DNA of 17,277 nucleotides from Actinomycetota bacterium (GTDB taxonomy: Bacteria; Actinomycetota; Acidimicrobiia; IMCC26256; PALSA-610): contig SXJQ01000039.1 in NCBI GenBank assembly GCA_005779345.1, positions 1-17,277 of the forward strand, in the 5' to 3' direction. Below the pieces are notes generated by a model. It was not told the DNA's origin and ran no database searches. It worked only from the letters and a program-made list of their open reading frames with translations. Position numbers and translations under genes: made by a program. Numbering within the stretch: the first letter of the stretch is position 1; each line of letters begins with the position of its first letter. Below, piece after piece: positions 7,344 to 13,955 of the stretch.

Positions 7344-7369
7344 GGGTTCCCTCCCCGTTCAGTGAACCC
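7344..7369. repeat. Inverted repeat in the operon leader, with a nested palindrome
   Basis: GGGTTC (7344-7349) and GAACCC (7364-7369) are exact reverse complements with a 14-nt loop. On the minus-strand RNA the loop carries GGGGAGGG, a Shine-Dalgarno-like run. A second exact palindrome, GTTCAGTGAAC, sits at 7357-7367, so two alternative pairings are possible. It could be an RNA switch in the leader or a DNA operator. Confidence 0.4.
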
Positions 7370-7370
7370 A

Positions 7371-7387
7371 TGCCACGGAGAGTGGCA
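7371..7387. repeat. Inverted repeat at the predicted transcription start of the sugar operon
   Basis: TGCCAC and GTGGCA are exact reverse complements around a 5-nt loop. The repeat spans the expected start site (near 7383) of the minus-strand promoter at 7390-7418. This is a place where a repressor operator or a 5-prime stabilising hairpin would sit. Confidence 0.4.
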
Positions 7388-7389
7388 GG

Positions 7390-7418
7390 ATTCTACCCGC
7401 GGTCGCGGCCGGTGTCAC
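7390..7418 (-). promoter_or_regulatory. Sigma-70-like promoter of the aminotransferase operon
   Basis: On the minus strand GTGACA (7418-7413, five of six to the -35 consensus) is followed after exactly 17 bp by TAGAAT (7395-7390, matching TANNNT and close to TATAAT). Transcription would begin near 7383, leaving a leader of about 60-75 nt before the GTG starts of the aminotransferase. This is the only promoter in the window with both boxes. Confidence 0.65.
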
Positions 7419-7498
7419 CCGCCCGGTGTCGGATCCGCCGCCGGCATCGACCGTCGGTGTCGAGTGTGGCCGACGTCACCCACCACGATCTCGGGTCG

Positions 7499-7504
7499 TA
7501 CGCT
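7499..7504 (+). promoter_or_regulatory. Candidate -10 box of the epimerase gene, leaderless type
   Basis: TACGCT matches TANNNT and ends 9 nt before the GTG at 7514, the start that fits the family. No Shine-Dalgarno sequence or -35 box is clear. Confidence 0.4.
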
Positions 7505-7513
7505 GCCGGGGTC

Positions 7514-8611
7514 GTGTCGAACCCCTCCCGCAGCTCGGGCCGCATCGCCGTCGTCTTCGGGACGCGACCCGAGGCTGTGAAGCTCGCGCCGCTGCTCGAT
7601 CGCCTCGACGACGCCGTGATCATCCACTCCGGACAGCACTTCTCCCCCGCGCTGGCTGCCGAATTCTCGGCGGCGCTCGGGATGCGCGCCCCGGACCTCC
7701 AGCTCACGGTCGGGGGGGCGACCCGGACGTCGCAGGTACGCGACCTCGCGACCACGCTGGCCCGACGCTTCGTCGCCGAACCGCCGCGCGTCGTCGTCGT
7801 GCACGGCGACACCAACTCCACGCTCGGCGGCGCGCTCGCCGCGCGAATCGCCGGCCTCGGGATCGTGCATGTCGAGGCAGGTCTGCGCAGCGACGACCGG
7901 GCCATGCCCGAAGAGCACAACCGCCGCATCGTCGACCACCTCGCGAGCCTCGCCTGTGCCCCGACCACCATCGCCCGCGATCACCTGCTCGCCGAGGGCA
8001 TTCCCGACGATCGCATCGTCGTCACCGGCAACACCGTCGTCGACGCGCTGCAGCGGTTGCGGCCCGACCCAGCGACCACGGCTCGGGTGCTCGGCCGGTA
8101 CGGCGTCACCGCGGACGCATACGTACTCGCAACGTTCCATCGACCCGAGAACGTCGACGACCCCCCGCGCTTCACCGCACTGCTCGACGTCCTCGATCAC
8201 CTCGGGCTGCCGGTGCTGCTCCCGCTCCACCCGCGGACCGCGCGCCTCGACGCGGTCGCGCCCCGCGGCGCGGTGCGCGTGCTCGAACCGCTGCCCCACG
8301 AGGAGTTCCTCGCCTTGTTCGGCGCGTGCGCGATCTGTGTCAGCGACTCCGGCGGCGTCCAAGAAGAAGCCAGCGTGTTGCGTCGCCCCGTGGTGGTCGC
8401 GCGCCGGTCGACCGAGCGGCCCGAGGTGATCGACACCTTCGCCCACCTCGCTCCCGACCCGGAGGCGATCGGCGCGATCGCCCGCCGCTTGCTCGGCGAC
8501 GTGGCGGGCGAGCACGCGCGCATCGCCGGGCTCGACTCACCCTACGGGGTCGGCGACGCCGCCGCCCGCATCGCCGACGCGATCGACGCACGCTTTCCAC
8601 GTACCGAGTGA
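7514..8611 (+). CDS. Non-hydrolysing UDP-GlcNAc 2-epimerase family (WecB/WbpI-like)
   Basis: A 365-residue GT-B-fold epimerase that inverts C2 of a UDP-HexNAc sugar in the cytoplasm. VVFGTRPEAVKLAPL near the N-terminus is WecB-like. HSGQHFSP, VVVHGDTNSTLGGALAA and HVEAGLRSDDRAMPEEHNRR resemble WbpI-type enzymes, where MPEExNR replaces the WPEExNR style of WecB. DSGGVQEEAS and RRSTERPE (uridine-binding region) are intact. So it may make UDP-ManNAc or, given its neighbours, UDP-ManNAc3NAcA. GTG at 7514 is chosen because the family starts a few residues before this motif; GTG at 7466 and ATG at 7370 would add residues with no family match. The gene is divergent from the amino-sugar operon and shares its regulatory region. 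Confidence 0.9.
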   Translation: MSNPSRSSGRIAVVFGTRPEAVKLAPLLDRLDDAVIIHSGQHFSPALAAEFSAALGMRAPDLQLTVGGATRTSQVRDLATTLARRFVAEPPRVVVVHGDTNSTLGGALAARIAGLGIVHVEAGLRSDDRAMPEEHNRRIVDHLASLACAPTTIARDHLLAEGIPDDRIVVTGNTVVDALQRLRPDPATTARVLGRYGVTADAYVLATFHRPENVDDPPRFTALLDVLDHLGLPVLLPLHPRTARLDAVAPRGAVRVLEPLPHEEFLALFGACAICVSDSGGVQEEASVLRRPVVVARRSTERPEVIDTFAHLAPDPEAIGAIARRLLGDVAGEHARIAGLDSPYGVGDAAARIADAIDARFPRTE

Positions 8612-8665
8612 CCGCACACCCCGACCGAGCCGCTGACCGCGCGGGGCCCGACGGCCGCGGCGCAC

Positions 8666-9730
8666 TCAGGCCGAGGGACTCGGGGCTGCGGGCACGGTGA
8701 CGAACTTTCGGTACACGTCGACGGTCTCGCGGGCAGCGCGGGCCCACGAGAGCCGCGACACCTCCACGAGCCCCTTGGTCCGCAGCGCTTCGCCGCGGGC
8801 TACATCGTGGAACAACTCACGGAGCGCGCGGGCCTGGGCGTCGATGTCGCCGATCGCGACGAACTCGATCCCTTCGGGAGCGACCTCGGCGAGCGCGCCG
8901 ACCCGGGTGGCCATCACGACGGCGCCGCACGCGAGCGCCTCGATCGGCGGCAAACCGAAGCCCTCGTAGCGCGACACGTAGCCCACGACGGTGGCGGCCG
9001 CGAACAGTGCCGGGAGGTCGTCGTCGGCGACGTAGCCGAGCGCGGTGGCGCCGCGCGGCACATCGACCGTGCGGATCGCGCCTCCCGCCAGCACGAGCGG
9101 TACGCCGGCGGCATCGCACGCCGCCGCGAGCGTCGCGACGTCCTTGCGCGGTTCGAGGTTGCCGAGATGGAGCACGAACCGCTCCGGGAGCCGCAGCCGC
9201 GCACGAACCGCCTCGATCGCGTCCGGAACCGGTGGCCGGAAGCGAGCACGGGGCGCTTCGTGCACCACGGTCGCGTCACGACCGAACCGCTGGGCGATGC
9301 GCTCCGCGGTGAACGTCGACACCGCGATCACCGCCTCGGCCGACTTGCACGCGCGCGCCGTGAGGCGGCGCTTCACGACACCGCCGAGCTTCGACGTGGC
9401 CCACGGGGTGTCGAAGAGCGACAGGTCGTGCACCGTCGCGACCCGCGGCACCGTGCTCGACCATGGGACGTCGACATCGAGCCCGTGCACCAACGCCGCG
9501 TCGCGCACCGAGCGGATACCGAGCAACTTGCGGCGCCAACCCGAGTCGGCACGGACCACGCGCGGCGCGATCTGTGAAGGGAGCAGCCCTGCGGCCTCGG
9601 CGTCGATCATGGCTGCGAACGGTTGGGCGGGCGCCGCATCGGGCAGGGCCGCGACGAGTTCATGGGTGTAGGTCTGCACGCCGGAGCCGCCGGCGAACAG
9701 CGCGACCGCGTTCAACAGGATCGGGGCCAC
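8666..9730 (-). CDS. GT4-family glycosyltransferase
   Basis: A 354-residue GT-B retaining glycosyltransferase. The N-terminal domain has the GGSGVQTYTHEL glycine loop and VATVHDLSLFDTP; the C-terminal domain has LHLGNLEPRKDVATL (phosphate-binding and hinge region) and EGFGLPPIE with Glu256 and Glu264 as the E-x7-E pair that binds the nucleotide sugar. The PRKD form and the short N-domain fit the WbaZ/mannosyltransferase B-like group; the sugar is not determinable here. The GTG at 9730 lies 12 bp after the Wzy-like gene stop, so the two are likely co-transcribed. It is convergent with the epimerase gene. The 54 bp between their stops holds only weak GC-rich pairing and no T-run terminator. Confidence 0.92.
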   Translation of the reverse strand: MAPILLNAVALFAGGSGVQTYTHELVAALPDAAPAQPFAAMIDAEAAGLLPSQIAPRVVRADSGWRRKLLGIRSVRDAALVHGLDVDVPWSSTVPRVATVHDLSLFDTPWATSKLGGVVKRRLTARACKSAEAVIAVSTFTAERIAQRFGRDATVVHEAPRARFRPPVPDAIEAVRARLRLPERFVLHLGNLEPRKDVATLAAACDAAGVPLVLAGGAIRTVDVPRGATALGYVADDDLPALFAAATVVGYVSRYEGFGLPPIEALACGAVVMATRVGALAEVAPEGIEFVAIGDIDAQARALRELFHDVARGEALRTKGLVEVSRLSWARAARETVDVYRKFVTVPAAPSPSA

Positions 9731-9742
9731 GGGCTCGGCGCC

Positions 9743-11224
9743 TCAGGCCCCGCGTGGCTCGGGCACGAGCGCGGCGGGCAAGGCGGGATCACCCGCGACC
9801 GGATCTCCCGCGCGCGAGTCAGTGGCGGTGACGATCACCGCGAGGAGGAACCACAGGTAGAAGTCGTTGGGGAAGATCTCGAGCCACGTGGCGACCAGCG
9901 ACGCGGCCATCGCCCCGACGATGCTCGCCCCGAAGCCCAACGCGAGCCCGAGATCGTCGCCGGACAGCCGCGGTTCGAGGCGACGGATCGTGAGGATCAT
10001 GGCGACGAACAACAGCACGAAGATCCACAGGCCGGGAACGCCGATCTCGTAGACGACCTTGAAGTATTGATTGTCGGGTTGGTACACGTCGGCGAACTTC
10101 AACCCGGCGACGTCGGCCAGTTTCTCGGCCGACGCGCCGGTCGTACCGAGACCGCGCCCGAAGGGCGCGTTGAGCAGCTCGTCGAGGTTCTGTCCCCAAC
10201 CCACGGTGCGCTCGTTGAAGCTCTCCGACTGGAACGCCGAGGTCCCGAACTGGCCAGGGAGCAGCAAGACGCCGAGCAACGCGAACGGGACGGGCATCAA
10301 CAGCACGCGGTACCGCCGCACCGCGAGCACGAGCAACCCGACACCGAGCGCCAACCACGCACCGCGCACGAAGGTGAACGCGAGTGCCAATGCCAGGATC
10401 GGCGAGGTGGCGAAGAAGCCGACGCTGCGAGGTCGCTTCGGATCCTCGAGCGAGACCGCCGTGCCGATCAGGAGCACGAGCGTCAGGAAGAACGCGAAAT
10501 TGAAGGGTGTGGGGAAGCTCGAGATCGATCGCACGAAGCCACCGGTGAAACGGATGTTGACGTCGTACTCGTAGCCCAGCTCCACGAGCCGTTCGGCGGG
10601 GATCCGCTGTTGGACGAGCCCGAGCACCGAGGTGAACAGGCCGGTGATCATCAGGATCGAGACGACACGGTCGCGATCACGGCGCGTCAGCGGTGCGAGG
10701 AACACGACCGACGCCCCGAGCATCCAGAAGTATCCGACCTTGAGACCGACGAGCCCACGCGTCCACTGCCCGTCGAGTGCGAGCACGAGGGCCGACACCG
10801 CGCCCATCCCGATGAAGAGCAGCAGCGGGGTCAGATAGCCCGGGCGCTCGCGGAGCACCTTCACGCGGCCGAAGCTGCCGAACGCGGCCCACAACAGCGT
10901 CCAGAGGAGCACCGCTTCCTTCCAGCCCTCGATGAACGGGGGCTTGCCGGGCACGAGGATCAAGAGCCCGTTGAACGGCACCAGCGCGGCCAGCGCGAGC
11001 ATCCCGCGCTGGGGTCGCGCCGCGATCCACAGGGCCGAGGGCACGAGCAGTGCCGCGAGCAAGAGGAACGGTGTGGCCGCGACGAAGCCGCGGCCGAGGT
11101 CGTCGAGCCGACCCGTCGTCGCGGCGCCGACAACGACCGCGGCGCACACGATCGCACCCGCCACCGCGCCCAGCGCGGCCACACCCCGGCCGCGCGCGCT
11201 CAGCGAGTACGGCAATGCGACCAT
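9743..11224 (-). CDS. O-antigen polymerase/ligase-family membrane protein (Wzy-like)
   Basis: A 493-residue inner-membrane protein with about 11-13 hydrophobic helices. A large external loop of about 70 residues before the last three helices contains NERTVGWGQNLDELLNAPFG and PDNQYFKVVYEIGVPGL, the pattern of the Wzy_C/O-antigen-ligase superfamily, in which the loop holds catalytic residues. Next to a Wzz-kinase and GT4 enzymes it most likely polymerises lipid-linked repeat units at the outer face of the membrane. I choose ATG at 11224 because TACCCT, a -10-like box, ends 7 nt before it and GGAGGT lies 12 nt upstream. A GTG at 11299 would add 25 residues with no hydrophobic character. The long antisense frame through this gene is a shadow. 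Confidence 0.88.
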   Translation of the reverse strand: MVALPYSLSARGRGVAALGAVAGAIVCAAVVVGAATTGRLDDLGRGFVAATPFLLLAALLVPSALWIAARPQRGMLALAALVPFNGLLILVPGKPPFIEGWKEAVLLWTLLWAAFGSFGRVKVLRERPGYLTPLLLFIGMGAVSALVLALDGQWTRGLVGLKVGYFWMLGASVVFLAPLTRRDRDRVVSILMITGLFTSVLGLVQQRIPAERLVELGYEYDVNIRFTGGFVRSISSFPTPFNFAFFLTLVLLIGTAVSLEDPKRPRSVGFFATSPILALALAFTFVRGAWLALGVGLLVLAVRRYRVLLMPVPFALLGVLLLPGQFGTSAFQSESFNERTVGWGQNLDELLNAPFGRGLGTTGASAEKLADVAGLKFADVYQPDNQYFKVVYEIGVPGLWIFVLLFVAMILTIRRLEPRLSGDDLGLALGFGASIVGAMAASLVATWLEIFPNDFYLWFLLAVIVTATDSRAGDPVAGDPALPAALVPEPRGA

Positions 11225-11231
11225 CGCCGCG

Positions 11232-11237
11232 AGGGTA
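11232..11237 (-). promoter_or_regulatory. Candidate -10 box of the Wzy-like gene, leaderless type
   Basis: On the minus strand TACCCT ends 7 nt before the ATG at 11224. If the GTG at 11299 were the true start, this box would lie inside the gene and have no meaning. Confidence 0.4.
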
Positions 11238-11321
11238 CCTCCGGCGGCGATCGGGCTCTCGCCGAGTGCGGCCGACGTCACAGGGCCGGTGCCGTGCACC
11301 GCCGCGCGCAGTTGGTCCCCC

Positions 11322-11327
11322 TACACT
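11322..11327 (+). promoter_or_regulatory. Candidate -10 box of the Wzz-kinase gene, leaderless type
   Basis: TACACT matches TANNNT and ends 8 nt before the GTG at 11336. A short or absent leader would result. No Shine-Dalgarno sequence is visible in the few bases between. Confidence 0.45.
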
Positions 11328-11335
11328 CCGGCGCC

Positions 11336-12835
11336 GTGGACCTCGCCGACCACATCCGGGTCATCGCCGCGAACTGGTGGCGCATCCTGCTCGCCACGGT
11401 GCTCGTGGGAGCGGGCGTCTTCACGTTCACGAGCCGCCAGGAGAAGGTCTATGAGGCCAAGGTCCTCCTCAACCTGGCCGTACGTCAGACCATCCAGTTC
11501 GAGAACGTCAGCGAGTCCCAGCTCGCGTTTCGGGCCGGGATCTTCGCCCAGACGCTCGAAACCGAAGGCAACGCGCAGCGGGCCGTGAAGGTCGAGCTTC
11601 CGATCACACCACTGCGCGACCGGAGTTACACGCTCGCCGACGAGTACGACCTCGATGCCGACGCGGCACTCGACAAGGTCGGCACCGCCACCAACGACCT
11701 CAACGGACTGCTCCTCGTCACCGGACACGGCAACAGCACGATCCAGGCCAAAGACGTGACCGAGGCGTTCGCGATCGCCCTCATCGAGACGAACCGCGAA
11801 CAGCAACAACAACTCATCGATGCCGAACAGGAACGCCTCGAAGGCGTGATCGCCGACTTCGACGAGCAGATCACGAGCGAGCGCGCCAAGCCCGACGGCG
11901 AACGCAACGACCAGATCATCTCGATCGCCGAGACCCAAAAGGCGATCAACCAAGCCGCGCTGATCTCGGTGAACAGCGGATCCCCGATCGACATCCAGCC
12001 CATCGGGTCGAACGCGGCAGCGGTCAACCAGGACCCGATCGCCCCGCACCCGACGTTGTACGCGATCTTCGCGGCCCTGTTCGCGCTCTTCTTCACCGCC
12101 GAGCTCTTCGTCGTACGCCGGGCGCTGTCCGACCGACTCGGACGGACCAACGACATCGAACAGATCACCGAGTTCACCGGGCTCCCCGTGCTGGCCATGA
12201 TCCCGCGCGGTCGAGGTCCCGAGATCGTCGAGGCATTCCGGACGCTCCGCACCAACCTCATGTTCCTCGAGGGCTCCGGACGCCCGCGCACGATCGCGCT
12301 CGTGAGCCCGAACCCCGGCGCGGGCAAGTCGTTCGCCGCGATGCACCTCGCCGAGTCGGCCGTCGCGGTCGACGCTTCGGTGGTCCTCGTCGACGCCGAC
12401 CTCCGCCGCCCGGTCCTGCACACGCGACTGCGGGTTCCGCGCGAACCCGGGCTCTCCGACGCGCTGCGCGGCCGTTCGCTCGCCGACACGCTGCACCGAC
12501 CCGAGGGTTCGCCGAACCTCCTGGTGATGCCGAGCGGATCGCCGGTGAACGACACCGTCGGCGTCCTCGGGGGCCGGGCGTTCCGTCAGATCCTCGACTC
12601 GCTCGACTCTGCGGAACTCATCGTCGTCGATACTCCACCGGGTGCCGTCTATGCCGACGCGCTCGCAGTCGCGGCGCAGTGCGACGCGGCGCTGCTCGTC
12701 CTCGACTCGCGAACCACCCGTCGGCGCGCCGCACGGCAACTGATCGAGTCGCTCGAACGAACGGGCGCGTCGCTCATCGGCGTGGTGGTCAACAGCGCGC
12801 AGCTCAGCCGGCGCGACACCTATGAACGCGCCTGA
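11336..12835 (+). CDS. Fused Wzz chain-length regulator and tyrosine-kinase-like ATPase
   Basis: A 499-residue polysaccharide co-polymerase. Helix 1 lies near residues 14-31, a mostly helical periplasmic region with a Gln/Glu-rich coiled-coil stretch follows, then APHP before helix 2 near 241-262, as in Wzz proteins. The cytoplasmic part is a MinD/BY-kinase domain: SPNPGAGKS with Lys331 (Walker A), VDADLRRP with Asp353 and Asp355 (Walker A-prime) and IVVDTPP with Asp432 (Walker B). In Wzc/CpsD relatives this kinase controls chain length by cycles of oligomerisation and tail phosphorylation. Here the protein ends SRRDTYERA with a single Tyr instead of a cluster, so autophosphorylation may be reduced or absent. 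GTG at 11336 begins the VDLADHIRVI start. Its end overlaps the next gene by 14 bp. Confidence 0.92.
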   Translation: MDLADHIRVIAANWWRILLATVLVGAGVFTFTSRQEKVYEAKVLLNLAVRQTIQFENVSESQLAFRAGIFAQTLETEGNAQRAVKVELPITPLRDRSYTLADEYDLDADAALDKVGTATNDLNGLLLVTGHGNSTIQAKDVTEAFAIALIETNREQQQQLIDAEQERLEGVIADFDEQITSERAKPDGERNDQIISIAETQKAINQAALISVNSGSPIDIQPIGSNAAAVNQDPIAPHPTLYAIFAALFALFFTAELFVVRRALSDRLGRTNDIEQITEFTGLPVLAMIPRGRGPEIVEAFRTLRTNLMFLEGSGRPRTIALVSPNPGAGKSFAAMHLAESAVAVDASVVLVDADLRRPVLHTRLRVPREPGLSDALRGRSLADTLHRPEGSPNLLVMPSGSPVNDTVGVLGGRAFRQILDSLDSAELIVVDTPPGAVYADALAVAAQCDAALLVLDSRTTRRRAARQLIESLERTGASLIGVVVNSAQLSRRDTYERA

Positions 12836-13955
12836 GGGCCGACCGAACATCGCGATCGTCCACGACAAGTTCACGGTGTACGCCGGCGCCGAGAAGTGCG
12901 TCGAGCAGATGCACCAGTTGTGGCCCGAGGCCCCGATCTTCACGTCGGTCTGCGATCTGGCGAGCGTCGGCCCCGTCCTCGCGGGTGCCGACATTCGGCC
13001 GAGTCCGATGCTGCGACGTTGGTACCGCGGTGGCGACAGCTATGCGCACCTGTTGCCCTTGCTGCCCCTCGCGATGGCACGCCACGACCTGCGCGACTTC
13101 GACATCGTCGTCACGAGCCACCACGCGTTCGCGAACCGCATCCGGCCTCGGCCGGGCGCGCGCGTCGTCGCCTACACCTACACGCCTGCCCGATGGATCT
13201 GGGACCCGACCATGCGCGCCCACGAGGTCGGGGGCCGGCTCGGTCGCGCCGGGCTCCGTGCGTTCGCGGCTCGCCAACGCGGTCCTGATCGACGTGCGGC
13301 CCAACGCGCCGACCGAGTCGTCGCGATCTCCAATGCCGTCGCCGAACGGATCGACCGCTGGTGGGATCGCGAGGCCACGGTGATCGCACCTCCGGTCGAC
13401 GTGGAGCACTACCGGCCCGGTCCGACGGGATTGCGCGACGACTTCTACCTGCTGGCCGGCCGGCTCGTGCCGTACAAGCGACCCGATGTCGCGGTCGCCG
13501 CGGCCCGGCGCGCCGGTGTCCGCCTCGTGGTCGCGGGCGAGGGCCGGGCCCGAGCCGCGTGCGAGTCGCTCGCGGGGCCCGGCACCGAATTCGTCGGACG
13601 CGTCGACGACGAGACGTTGCGCGACCTGTACCGCCGTTGTCGAGCCCTCGTCTTCCCCGGCGTCGAGGACTTCGGCATCGTGCCCGTCGAGGCGCAGGCA
13701 TGCGGTGCGCCCGTCATCGCCGTCGACGCCGGCGGCGCGCGCGACACCGTCATCGACGGCATCACCGGCATCCGGTACACCGCGAACGACGACCCGGTCG
13801 CGTCGCTGGCCGCGGTGCTCGCCGCCTTCGACGCGGATTCCTACGACCCCGGCGCGATCCGCGCCAACGCCGAACGGTTCGAACCCGGACGGTTCCGGTC
13901 GCAGCTCGCCGCCGCCGTGGATGCCGGACCCGAACCCGAACCCGGCGCGCCATGA
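12822..13955 (+). CDS. GT4-family glycosyltransferase (WbaZ/mannosyltransferase-like)
   Basis: A 377-residue GT-B enzyme. It opens with NIAIVHDKFTVYAGAEKC, has the YTYTPARWIWD segment seen in mannosyltransferase B-type enzymes, RLVPYKRPD for donor phosphate binding, and EDFGIVPVE with Glu282 and Glu290 as the E-x7-E pair. Known relatives add mannose or similar sugars to a lipid-linked acceptor; the substrate here is inferred. The ATG at 12822 lies inside the end of the Wzz-kinase gene, so translation is probably coupled. The end is a run of Pro-Glu pairs (PEPEPG), and the stop overlaps the next gene (ATGA). Confidence 0.92.
   Translation: MNAPEGRPNIAIVHDKFTVYAGAEKCVEQMHQLWPEAPIFTSVCDLASVGPVLAGADIRPSPMLRRWYRGGDSYAHLLPLLPLAMARHDLRDFDIVVTSHHAFANRIRPRPGARVVAYTYTPARWIWDPTMRAHEVGGRLGRAGLRAFAARQRGPDRRAAQRADRVVAISNAVAERIDRWWDREATVIAPPVDVEHYRPGPTGLRDDFYLLAGRLVPYKRPDVAVAAARRAGVRLVVAGEGRARAACESLAGPGTEFVGRVDDETLRDLYRRCRALVFPGVEDFGIVPVEAQACGAPVIAVDAGGARDTVIDGITGIRYTANDDPVASLAAVLAAFDADSYDPGAIRANAERFEPGRFRSQLAAAVDAGPEPEPGAP

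Noticed and set aside
8612..8665. Possible terminator between the convergent epimerase and GT4 genes
   Set aside because: Only a 5-bp GC stem with a 14-nt loop and no T-run, which is expected by chance at this GC content.
11225..11299. GTG 11299 as start of the Wzy-like gene
   Set aside because: The added 25 residues are not hydrophobic or family-like, the start would leave only 36 bp to the divergent gene, and ATG 11224 has a -10-like box and a GGAGGT upstream.
9623..11335. A very long plus-strand open frame leading into the Wzz-kinase gene
   Set aside because: It is the antisense of the Wzy-like gene, is Arg/Gln/His/Glu-rich without domains, and the Wzz family starts at 11336.
13361..13951. 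N-terminal extension of the GT4 fusion frame
   Set aside because: It overlaps the preceding GT4 gene in another frame and is Arg-rich; ATG at 13952 gives the usual ATGA overlap.
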